Source: Gammaproteobacteria bacterium (GTDB lineage: Bacteria > Gemmatimonadota > Gemmatimonadetes > Longimicrobiales > Gaopeijiaceae). Taken from it: DNA of 13,941 bases. Made by a program: the position numbers and the translations under genes. Of this stretch, positions 6,754 through 13,397 are shown in pieces. Positions within the stretch are counted from its first letter, which is position 1; every line of letters begins with the position of its first letter. Below the pieces are notes generated by a model. That model had not been told where the DNA came from and did no database searches. It saw only the letters and a program-made list of their open reading frames with translations. The stretch covers positions 1 to 13,941 of the forward strand of contig VYDD01000447.1 in assembly GCA_009843625.1 (NCBI GenBank). The letters are read 5' to 3'.

Positions 6754-7202
6754 AGTTCCTCTGCATCCAGTGCGATCACATCATGGCGTTCGCGGAGCGC
6801 CAACTGCCCGGAGACGGCACCCTGGCGGCGGTGTTCGAATGTTCCGCTTGCGGCCGCGAGATCGCCATGCTCACCAACCCCATGGAAACGCAGCTGGTGA
6901 GCAGCATGGGCATCGAGATCGGGGGCCGGACGGTGCCCGAACAGCCGATGGAGCTGGTGCGCGGCAACCTGGACGGAGGACGCGACGACGCCTTCGTGGA
7001 GGAGGAGCGCCCCGCTCCCGCCCGTCCCGGCCGGGTCGAGTGGACCCCGGCGGCGGTGGATCGGCTCGGCCGGGTGCCGTCCTTCGTGCGCGGCATGGTG
7101 AAGCGCATCTACACCGACTACGCCCGCGAACGGGGCATCGAGCGCATGACCCCGGAGGTCATGGACACGGCGCGTTCGGACCTGGGGCTGGAGGGAATGT
7201 GA
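6750..7202 (+). CDS. Zinc-ribbon protein with C-terminal PCP_red-like domain
   Basis: A 150-residue soluble protein, start fixed by the ATGA overlap with the Mrp gene. The N-terminus has two CxxC knuckles, Cys5-IQ-Cys8 and Cys31-SA-Cys34, consistent with a zinc ribbon or an Fe-S site. A middle acidic and Pro-rich linker (about 75-95) leads to residues 97-146: W98-T-P-A-A, RLGRVPSFVRG, DYARERGIERMTPEVMD. This reads as the PCP_red domain, the small helical C-terminal domain of light-independent protochlorophyllide reductase subunit B, with the characteristic W, the 'P-[SF]-F-x-R' turn and the final 'T-x-x-V-M'. The same pattern occurs in two proteins downstream. No photosynthesis gene is nearby, so the domain must serve another role, possibly tetrapyrrole or partner binding. 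Function unknown. Confidence 0.77.
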   Translation: MKFLCIQCDHIMAFAERQLPGDGTLAAVFECSACGREIAMLTNPMETQLVSSMGIEIGGRTVPEQPMELVRGNLDGGRDDAFVEEERPAPARPGRVEWTPAAVDRLGRVPSFVRGMVKRIYTDYARERGIERMTPEVMDTARSDLGLEGM

Positions 7203-7645
7203 CCGATTCGAGCCAGGACCTTGCTCAGGGGCGAGCGGCCGGGCAGGAGCAGAGCCAGGGCCCCGATGCGCGAAGCGGGGATGCGCGGACCCGCAAGTTC
7301 CGGCAGGCCGCGTTCTGGTACCTGCACGTCGGGCTGCTCTACGAGGGCGCCGTGGTGGCCATGTGGCGCAACGGGCTGGTCAACCCGATCCGGGGCCCCA
7401 TCGTGCTGTGGCTGCTGCTCGGCGCCGCGATCGTGGCGCTTGTCTTCTGGGGGCTCTGGTTCCGGCGCAGCGTGTGGCTGGCCCGGGGGATCTGGGCGCT
7501 GCACGCCCTTCGGCTCCCGAGCATGATCGAGGGAGCGTTCATGCCCGGACCCGACGCCGCGCTGCCGGAAGCGTTCTACCTCACCGCCATCGTCGTCATC
7601 GTCATCAACCTGTGGATGCTGGCCCGCGCCGGATGGGATCTCTGA
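7199..7645 (+). CDS. Small integral membrane protein, unknown function
   Basis: 148 residues from GTG 7199, which overlaps the previous stop (GTGA) and has GGAGGG about 3-5 bases upstream. The first 33 residues are hydrophilic. Then come a hydrophobic stretch at 37-55 (FWYLHVGLLYEG), a strong membrane segment at 66-88, a weaker one at 92-115 (WLARGIWALHALRLPSMIEG) and a last one at 124-142, giving 3 or 4 helices rich in Trp. His43 and His102 sit within or beside membrane segments and could bind haem, but nothing proves it. I do not recognise the family. Being the last gene of a ferredoxin-Mrp-PCP_red operon suggests an accessory or assembly role for the membrane complex encoded downstream. 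Confidence 0.74.
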   Translation: MTDSSQDLAQGRAAGQEQSQGPDARSGDARTRKFRQAAFWYLHVGLLYEGAVVAMWRNGLVNPIRGPIVLWLLLGAAIVALVFWGLWFRRSVWLARGIWALHALRLPSMIEGAFMPGPDAALPEAFYLTAIVVIVINLWMLARAGWDL

Positions 7646-7717
7646 CGCGCCAGCGGGGCGAACTCACCGGAGTGGATTCCTCCCCTTCGCGCGCCGCCGC
7701 GGGACCCTCCGCAGTGT

Positions 7718-7747
7718 TTGACATCGACAAGCGATTTCCGGTATAAT
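7718..7747 (+). promoter_or_regulatory. Near-consensus sigma70-type promoter
   Basis: TTGACA (7718-7723) and TATAAT (7742-7747), both perfect, are separated by 18 bases. Transcription would start near 7754. It heads a leader of about 240 bases and then the USP / radical SAM / bd-like / cytochrome c operon. The 72 bases between the previous stop (7645) and this promoter hold no clear terminator. Confidence 0.82.
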
Positions 7748-7754
7748 TTGCCCG

Positions 7755-7994
7755 GCTCCGCGGGGGCCGACACATGAGATCAGATGAGCGGGCCCGGGTG
7801 CCCGCTTATGTTATGTACGCCGACCTTTCGGCGACCGCCTTCGGGGACTTGGCCCTGCCTGACTTGCCCAACCAAGTGGACCGCTTCCAGCCCGCAGGGC
7901 CCCCTCGGATGGGCCTCCCTGCACCCGCCGCTCCGGCGTCGCATGGCTGAACCACAAGCGCCTCGTCCCTCGATAACCTTGAATCGAGGCAGCC
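7755..7994 (+). promoter_or_regulatory. Structured 5' leader of the USP-radical SAM-bd operon
   Basis: About 240 bases between the predicted start of transcription and ATG 7995, with no credible coding frame. Perfect hairpins seen in order: GCGGGC/GCCCGC (7788-7793 with 7800-7805); CGCCGA/TCGGCG (7818-7823 with 7828-7833); GGCCCTGC/GCAGGGCC (7851-7858 with 7894-7901), enclosing ACTTG/CAAGT (7862-7866 with 7873-7877); and a final stem over the ribosome binding site. ACTTGG (7847-7852) can instead pair with CCAAGT (7872-7877), which would break both the 8-bp stem and the inner one. Exclusive pairings of this sort are expected of a riboswitch or protein-sensing leader. I recognise no known class, and a separate small RNA is also possible. 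Confidence 0.45.
7968..7989 (+). promoter_or_regulatory. Hairpin sequestering the ribosome binding site
   Basis: CCTCGAT (7968-7974) and ATCGAGG (7983-7989) form a perfect 7-bp stem with an 8-base loop. The Shine-Dalgarno bases GAGG (7986-7989) for ATG 7995 are the 3' arm of the stem, so folding would hide them. This suggests translational control of the long operon. Confidence 0.55.
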
Positions 7995-10115
7995 ATGTAC
8001 CGTGAGATCTTCGTGCCGGTGGACAACTCGCCCTGGTCGGACTGGGCGGTGGATCGCGCCATCGAACTCGCAAACCGTTCCGAGGGCCGCATCACCGGAA
8101 ACCACGTTTACGCCGCACGCCTGCACGACATCCGCTTCCGCCAGCTGGAGACCGGCCTCCCCGCCCAGTTTCAGACCGAGGCCGAGATCAAGCGCCAGCG
8201 CAAGATACACGACAAGCTGATCGAGAAGGGGTTGCAGCTCATCTCCGACTCCTTCCTTGACCAGGTGGACAAGCGGTGCCAGAAAGCCGGCGTTCCTCTC
8301 ACGCGCCAGCTTCTGGAGGGCATCAACTACGAGGAGCTGGTGAGCGAGGTGAATTCGGGCGAGGGCCACCTCCCGAGCCTCATCGGCTTCGACCCCAACA
8401 TCGCCTCGAGCTACGACGGGGGCGACAAGGTGCGCAGCGACGTGCGCCTGGGCGATGACGGCCGCATCGTCGCGGAGGACGAGGATCACGACGAGAAGCT
8501 GGCGGGATCGAGCGGCCGCGCCTACGACCTGATGGTGATCGGGGCGCACGGGATCGGCTATCAGCCCTACTCGCAGCTCGGCGGCGTGGTGGCGCGCGTG
8601 CTGCAGAAAGTGGAAAAGGATGCCTTCGTGGTGCGGAACGAACGGCCGCTGGCCGGGGGCAGCTTCATGGTGTGCGTGGACGGCTCCGCGTACAGCTACA
8701 AGGCCATGCGCCTCGCCCTGGAGATGGCGTCGGAGTACGGCGCGAAGCTCTACGTGGGCTCATCCTTCGATGTCGAATACCATCACGCGGTCTTCGGCAA
8801 CATCAAGGACGTGCTCTCGGTGCAGGCCTCGAAGATCTTCAAGTTCGAGGAGCAGGAGGAGCTTCACAACAACATCATCGACAAGGGCCTGCTCAAGCTC
8901 GCCCAGGCGAACGTGAAGCGGGCGCGCATCATGGCGGAGGAGTACCCGGAGGTCGAAGTCGAGACCCAGGTGCTCATCGGCAAGCCCTTCCAGGTCATCC
9001 TGCAGTGGGCCGAGGAAGTCGATCCCAGCGTGCTGATCCTCGCGCGCCACGGGGCGCACCGCATCGAGGGCACGGACCTGGGGTCCCAGGCGCACAACCT
9101 GCTCAGGCAGTCGAACGCGAACATCCTTCTCATCGGCACCACCGACGTTCGTCCCGAGGAGATTCCCTGGATCGAGGAAGACGGCGAGATGGGGCTCGAG
9201 TGGGCTCCGGAGGCGGAGGTCCGCATCCTGCGCGTCCCGCCCTTCGCGCTCGGCATCGCCCGCAAGGCGGTGGAGGAGTACGTGCTGGAGAACTGGCGCC
9301 CGGACGAAGACCCGTCCCGGCCCTCCGCCAACGGATCCAGTGCCGCCGATGGAGCAGGGGCGAACGGTGCCCCGGGCGCGCGGGCCAACGGATCCAACGG
9401 GGCCGAACCCCCGGTCCTGGAGCCTGGGCGCGACACCGGCGCCACCCTGCCCATGGTGACCAGCAAGTGGCTGGACGAGGCGATCGCAAAGCTCCTGCCC
9501 ACCCACATGCAGCTCATCATGGGGATCGGCACGGCCGAGGAGCTCGCCCTGGCCGAGGTGAAGGCGGCGGAGGCCATGAAGCGCACGGTGGTGGAGGGCA
9601 ACGACGCCGATTCGGTGTCCGCCAACCCGACCATCGAGGTGACGTGCCCCTACACCGGGCACGTGCATGAGCGAACGCGCACCGCCGCCGATCCGGTGGT
9701 ATGGACCGAGGAGGCCTTCGACCGGCTGGGCGCGGTGCCCCTCATCGCCCGCCCCCTGGCCCGCAACACGGTGGAGCGCTTCGCCCGCGACCACGACTTC
9801 TGGCGCATCACCACGCGGGTCATGGACGAGAACAAGCAAGCCATGATGGAGGCGGACACCTTCGACACCGACACCATGCTGGTCATGTTCCGGGAGCTGC
9901 AGACCAAGCAGTTGAAGGCCGCCGCCGAGGGCGTCGACGGGCTGACCCCGGAGATGCGCAAGTTCATCGAGGAAGCCAAAGCGTCCGGCGTCACCCGTTG
10001 CCCGATCCGGGACGTGGCCGAGCAGGCGGACGACTGCCCCGTCGACTTCAAGACCGTAAGCCCCGCCGACGCGAAGGCGGCCGTCGAGCAGTTCATGCGG
10101 CGAGAAGGGGCTTGA
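7995..10115 (+). CDS. Tandem universal-stress-protein (USP) domains fused to PCP_red-like domains
   Basis: 706 residues, soluble. USP domain 1 covers about 1-215, starting EIFVPVDNSPWSDWAVDRAIELA, with helical and acidic insertions. Its nucleotide loop G183-AH-G-x9-G-G lacks the final Ser/Thr of G-x2-G-x9-G-[ST]. USP domain 2 covers about 222-378 (CVDGSAYSYKAMRLALEMA); its loop A350-RH-G-x9-G-S lacks the first Gly. ATP binding is therefore uncertain in both. From Trp403 (EWAPEAEVRILRVPPFALG) a PCP_red-like unit begins, is interrupted by a Gly/Asn/Ala linker (about 445-480) and resumes at PMVTSKWLDEAI. A second, clearer PCP_red unit starts at Trp570 (VVWTEEAFDRLGAVPLIAR, then RITTRVMDE). The tail carries Cys pairs near TRCPIRD and DDCPVDF. 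First gene after a strong promoter; its stop overlaps the next start (TGATG). Probably regulatory or scaffolding. Confidence 0.83.
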   Translation: MYREIFVPVDNSPWSDWAVDRAIELANRSEGRITGNHVYAARLHDIRFRQLETGLPAQFQTEAEIKRQRKIHDKLIEKGLQLISDSFLDQVDKRCQKAGVPLTRQLLEGINYEELVSEVNSGEGHLPSLIGFDPNIASSYDGGDKVRSDVRLGDDGRIVAEDEDHDEKLAGSSGRAYDLMVIGAHGIGYQPYSQLGGVVARVLQKVEKDAFVVRNERPLAGGSFMVCVDGSAYSYKAMRLALEMASEYGAKLYVGSSFDVEYHHAVFGNIKDVLSVQASKIFKFEEQEELHNNIIDKGLLKLAQANVKRARIMAEEYPEVEVETQVLIGKPFQVILQWAEEVDPSVLILARHGAHRIEGTDLGSQAHNLLRQSNANILLIGTTDVRPEEIPWIEEDGEMGLEWAPEAEVRILRVPPFALGIARKAVEEYVLENWRPDEDPSRPSANGSSAADGAGANGAPGARANGSNGAEPPVLEPGRDTGATLPMVTSKWLDEAIAKLLPTHMQLIMGIGTAEELALAEVKAAEAMKRTVVEGNDADSVSANPTIEVTCPYTGHVHERTRTAADPVVWTEEAFDRLGAVPLIARPLARNTVERFARDHDFWRITTRVMDENKQAMMEADTFDTDTMLVMFRELQTKQLKAAAEGVDGLTPEMRKFIEEAKASGVTRCPIRDVAEQADDCPVDFKTVSPADAKAAVEQFMRREGA
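9327..9396 (+). repeat. 13-bp direct repeat in the inter-domain linker
   Basis: GCCAACGGATCCA occurs at 9327-9339 and again at 9384-9396, with further Gly/Ala/Asn-rich codons between. It encodes the flexible ANGS linker of the USP/PCP_red protein, probably a product of local duplication. The unit length would change the linker without breaking the frame (57 bases apart, a multiple of three). Confidence 0.68.
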
Positions 10116-11563
10116 TGGCCGGTCCGCCCACCGCTGTTCTGCCCACCGTGGGCCGGGACGGCTTCTCCGAACCCTCCACCACTCCCTCCCTGCGCTGGGT
10201 CGCGGAGGGCGTATCGGCGGATTCGGGGGCGGCGCCGGGTCTCCCGCACATCATCGCGTGGAATCTCACCCGACGCTGCAATCTGGAGTGCGCGCACTGC
10301 TACATCTCCGCGGGAGCGTGGCACCTGGCGGAGACGGAGTTGTCCACCGCGGAGTGTCATCGCGTGCTCGACCAGGTTCTGGAAGTCAACCCGAATCCGG
10401 TGCTCATTCTCTCGGGTGGGGAGCCGCTCCTGCGCGACGACCTGGAAGAGATCGCCGCCCGGGCGAGCGCCGGCGGGGCCACCGTGGTGGTGGGCACCAA
10501 CGGCACCCGCCTCACCGACCACCGCATCGAGTCGCTCATGGAGGCGGGGGTGAAGGGGGTCGCGGTCAGCGTGGACTCGCTGGTCGACACCTACCACGAC
10601 CGCTTCCGCCACGGGTCGGGGGCGCTCTCCGACACCCTGGCCGCGGTGGACCGGCTCGCCGCCCACCGCCTGGACTTCATCGTCCAGACCAGCGTGACCC
10701 GGGGCAACCGGGCGGAGGTCAGCGGGATCGCTGCCTGGGCGGAGAGCCGGGGCGCGGTCTCGTTCAACCTGTACTTCCTGGTTCCGACCGGGCGCGGGGA
10801 GCGCATGCAGGGCCTCTCTCCGGAAGAGAACGAGGCCGTGCTGGCCGAGCTGGTGGAGCTCGAGCGCAAATACCGGGGCCGCATGATGGTGCGCTCCAAG
10901 TGCCAGCCGCAGATCATGCGCCACGTGATCGAGGGCGGGGAGGAGTCGCCGCTGCTCAACTACGGCACCCGCTGCCCGTGCGGCGTCCACTATTGCCGCA
11001 TCACCCCGGAGGGCAAGGTCACCCCCTGTCCCTACACCCCGGTGGTGGCGGGCGACCTCACCACCACCCCCTTCCGCCAGGTGTGGGAGTCGTCCCCCGT
11101 TTTTGCCCGGCTGCGCGGCGGGGAGTTGGGCGGCCGGTGCGGGCGCTGCGAGTACCGTTCGGTGTGCGGGGGCTGCCGCGCGCGCGCCCACGCCCTGACT
11201 GGCGACCTGCTCGGCCCCGACGACTCCTGCGCCTACGATCCGGCCGGCGACCGGGCGGTCATCGAGCCGCGGCGAGCGGTCGTGTACGGCGACGACACCT
11301 CCCCGGGGCTTCCCTGGACCGAAGAGGCGCGCGCGCGCCTGTCCGTGGTACCCAGTTTCGTGCGCGGGGTGGTGTCCGAGCGCGTGGAGTCCTTCGCGCG
11401 CAAGCGCGGGTACACGAGTGTGACGGCCGACGTGATGGCGGAGGTGCGCCGCGGCATGCCGGTTGATTTCTCCAGGCGGCTGCCTTTCTTCCTACGCAAA
11501 CAGATGTCCGCGGCCGCATCGCGCGACGGGACTCCGGAGGAGGACGATGTTCCCCGGAGTTGA
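10115..11563 (+). CDS. NirJ/AhbC/AhbD-type radical SAM enzyme with SPASM region and C-terminal PCP_red-like domain
   Basis: 482 residues from an ATG overlapping the previous stop (TGATG). The radical SAM cluster motif is Cys55-NLE-Cys59-AH-Cys62; SGGEP (100-104) is the SAM-binding turn. The auxiliary-cluster region is complete: Cys287, Cys289, Cys294, Cys305, then Cys341-GR-Cys344-x5-Cys350-GG-Cys353 and Cys371. The stretch CEYRSVCGGCRARAHALTGD is the hallmark of the enzymes that remove or modify porphyrin side chains (NirJ of haem d1; AhbC and AhbD of siroheme-dependent haem synthesis). About 390-450 is an added PCP_red-like domain (PWTEEARARLSVVPSFVRG from about 400, then VTADVMAE) absent from those enzymes as I know them. 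Substrate is unknown; a modified haem for the adjacent bd-like protein is attractive. Other SPASM roles, such as peptide modification, remain possible, but no precursor peptide gene is seen. Confidence 0.86.
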   Translation: MAGPPTAVLPTVGRDGFSEPSTTPSLRWVAEGVSADSGAAPGLPHIIAWNLTRRCNLECAHCYISAGAWHLAETELSTAECHRVLDQVLEVNPNPVLILSGGEPLLRDDLEEIAARASAGGATVVVGTNGTRLTDHRIESLMEAGVKGVAVSVDSLVDTYHDRFRHGSGALSDTLAAVDRLAAHRLDFIVQTSVTRGNRAEVSGIAAWAESRGAVSFNLYFLVPTGRGERMQGLSPEENEAVLAELVELERKYRGRMMVRSKCQPQIMRHVIEGGEESPLLNYGTRCPCGVHYCRITPEGKVTPCPYTPVVAGDLTTTPFRQVWESSPVFARLRGGELGGRCGRCEYRSVCGGCRARAHALTGDLLGPDDSCAYDPAGDRAVIEPRRAVVYGDDTSPGLPWTEEARARLSVVPSFVRGVVSERVESFARKRGYTSVTADVMAEVRRGMPVDFSRRLPFFLRKQMSAAASRDGTPEEDDVPRS

Positions 11564-11582
11564 CAAGACCTCGGAGAGAAAC

Positions 11583-13388
11583 GTGCCGAAACCTGGTATG
11601 ACGTGGCGCTCCGGCGCCGGACCCATCCTTCTGCTGGGTGCGCTGGCCCTCCTGGTGATGGCGGAGCCCGCATTCGCCCAGGTGCCCGCCGGGCGCGATT
11701 ACGGCGACTTCCCGGTCATCGGCGGGCGGGCGGCGGTGTGGATCGCGGCCCAGGTGCACCTGCTCTTCGCAGCCTTCGTGCTGGGCGTGCCCATGTTCGC
11801 CGTGGTCACCGAGGCCATCGGCATGTTCGGCGGCGACGAGCGCTACGACAAGCTGTCCAAGGAGTTCACCCGGCTTCTGCTGGTCGCGTACTCGGCCACC
11901 GCCATCTGGGGCGGCATCCTGCTCTTCCTGCTCGTCACCATCTACCCCACCCTGTTCAGCTACCTCGCGCAGATCTTCAACCTGTCGATGTGGATCTACG
12001 TGGGGCTCTTCTTCTTCGAGTCCTTCACGCTGTACCTGTACTACTATGGCTGGGACCGCTGGAAGAAGGGGCGCGCCAAGTGGTTCCACTGGGGGCTGGG
12101 GATCGCCCTGAACGTGTGGGGCACGATTGTCATGTTCATCGCCAACGGCTGGCTGACGTACATGATGAGCCCGCCGGCCGAGGTCACGGTCGACACCGCT
12201 CCGCAGATGGTGCAGCTGTGGGCGGCGCTCACCAACGCGACCTGGATGCCGATCAACATCCACCGGCTGATCGCCAACGTCGTGTTCGGCGGGGCGGTGG
12301 TCGGCGCCTACGCGGCGTACCGCTTCCTGGCCGCAAAGAGCGACGAGGAGCGGGCGCACTACGACTGGATGGGCTACGTGGGCAACATGATCGCCATCGG
12401 CGCGCTCATCGTTCTGCCCTTCGCGGGCTACTGGCTGGGCCGCGAGATCTACGAGTTCAACCAGCAGATGGGCATCACCATGATGGGCGGCTTCATGAGC
12501 TGGCTGTGGATCATCCAGGCCTTCCTGATCGGGATACTGTTCCTCGCCGGCAACTATTACCTGTGGGTGGGGATGGGCCGAATACCCGGGGCGGAGCGCT
12601 TCATGCCCTACACGAAGTACATGCTCGCCGTGCTCATCGTGGGCGTGATCGTGTGGGCGACGCCCAACACCATGATCGCCAGCCGCGAGGAGTTCGCGGC
12701 GATGGGCGGCACGCACCACCCCTTCCTGAGCGTCCTCGGGCTGATGAGCGGCAAGAACACGGCGGTCAACTTCATGATCCTGACCACCTTCCTGTCGTTC
12801 CTGCTCTACCGGCGCGCCAACAAGGAACCGGTGGTGCCGTGGGCGCGCACGGGAACGATCGTGCAAGGCGCCATTTTCGTGGTGGCCTCGGCGATCGTGC
12901 TGTTCTACGGGATCTACGGCTACATGGTGCCGACCCTCGTGCGCATCGGCTTTTCGGTCTACCAGGTGCTCACGGTGCTCGCCTGCATCATCGGGGTGAT
13001 CACCATCGACCTGCTGATGCTGCGCGGCGCCACCTCGCGCGGCGAAATCCAGTGGGGCCGCATGCCCCAGCGCTCGCAGTACGCGCTCTTCATCCTGGCG
13101 GTGACCTTCACCTGGCTGATGGGCCTCATGGGCTTCGCGCGCAGCGGCATCCGCCAGCACTGGCACGTATTCGAGGTCATTCGCGACACCAGCCCCTGGG
13201 CGGCCACCCCGGCGCTGGGCTATTCGTCGGTGGTCATCTCGGCCTGCGTGCTCATTTTCTTCGGGCTGGTGGCCTTCATCTTCTGGCTGGGCTCGCTGGC
13301 CGAGAAGCCCGTGATTTCGTCGGCGGGCCGGACCTCGGCCGCGGGCGGGATCCAGAGCGAACTTCAGCCGGCACCCAGCGAGGGATAG
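11583..13388 (+). CDS. Cytochrome bd-superfamily (CydA-like) membrane haem protein without quinol loop
   Basis: 601 residues. GTG 11583 has GGAGAG at the right distance and gives a signal-peptide-like N-terminus (PKPGMTWRSG, hydrophobic core, AFAQ). ATG 11547, also with GGAGG, would overlap the radical SAM gene and add 12 residues; ATG 11598 is a third option. About 13 membrane helices follow, against 9 in CydA. CydA landmarks: His59 in QVHLLFAAFVLG (E. coli His19), FFFESF (Glu146, E. coli Glu107) leading to GWDRWKKG, MFIANGWLTYM, and His227 in NIHRLIANVVFGG (E. coli His186, a b558 ligand). E. coli Glu99 is Ile here. The helix holding YWLGRE is followed by about a dozen residues where CydA has its long Q loop, so quinol oxidation is unlikely. 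No CydB follows; a cytochrome c does. Probably an electron-transfer or oxygen-reducing core fed by cytochrome c. Confidence 0.82.
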   Translation: MPKPGMTWRSGAGPILLLGALALLVMAEPAFAQVPAGRDYGDFPVIGGRAAVWIAAQVHLLFAAFVLGVPMFAVVTEAIGMFGGDERYDKLSKEFTRLLLVAYSATAIWGGILLFLLVTIYPTLFSYLAQIFNLSMWIYVGLFFFESFTLYLYYYGWDRWKKGRAKWFHWGLGIALNVWGTIVMFIANGWLTYMMSPPAEVTVDTAPQMVQLWAALTNATWMPINIHRLIANVVFGGAVVGAYAAYRFLAAKSDEERAHYDWMGYVGNMIAIGALIVLPFAGYWLGREIYEFNQQMGITMMGGFMSWLWIIQAFLIGILFLAGNYYLWVGMGRIPGAERFMPYTKYMLAVLIVGVIVWATPNTMIASREEFAAMGGTHHPFLSVLGLMSGKNTAVNFMILTTFLSFLLYRRANKEPVVPWARTGTIVQGAIFVVASAIVLFYGIYGYMVPTLVRIGFSVYQVLTVLACIIGVITIDLLMLRGATSRGEIQWGRMPQRSQYALFILAVTFTWLMGLMGFARSGIRQHWHVFEVIRDTSPWAATPALGYSSVVISACVLIFFGLVAFIFWLGSLAEKPVISSAGRTSAAGGIQSELQPAPSEG

Positions 13389-13397
13389 GGGAGGCAG

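Noticed and set aside
7755..7994. 4.5S SRP RNA, 6S RNA, tRNA or a known riboswitch
   Set aside because: The leader lacks the SRP GGAAGCAGCC-type loop, a cloverleaf, a 6S-like long rod, and any riboswitch consensus that I recognise.
9650..11191. Long minus-strand open frame across the radical SAM gene
   Set aside because: Antisense to a gene with intact cluster cysteines; no motif.
6750..11563. Photosynthesis or bacteriochlorophyll synthesis cluster
   Set aside because: Only the small PCP_red-like C-terminal domain is present; no catalytic BchB/BchN/BchL, Mg-chelatase AAA+ or reaction-centre genes.
11259..13166. Long minus-strand open frame across the bd-like gene
   Set aside because: Asp/His/Arg-rich antisense translation of a membrane protein gene, a usual artefact in GC-rich DNA.
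11583..13388. Ordinary quinol-oxidising cytochrome bd subunit I (cydA)
   Set aside because: No long Q loop, E. coli Glu99 position is Ile, extra helices, no cydB next to it, and a cytochrome c partner instead.
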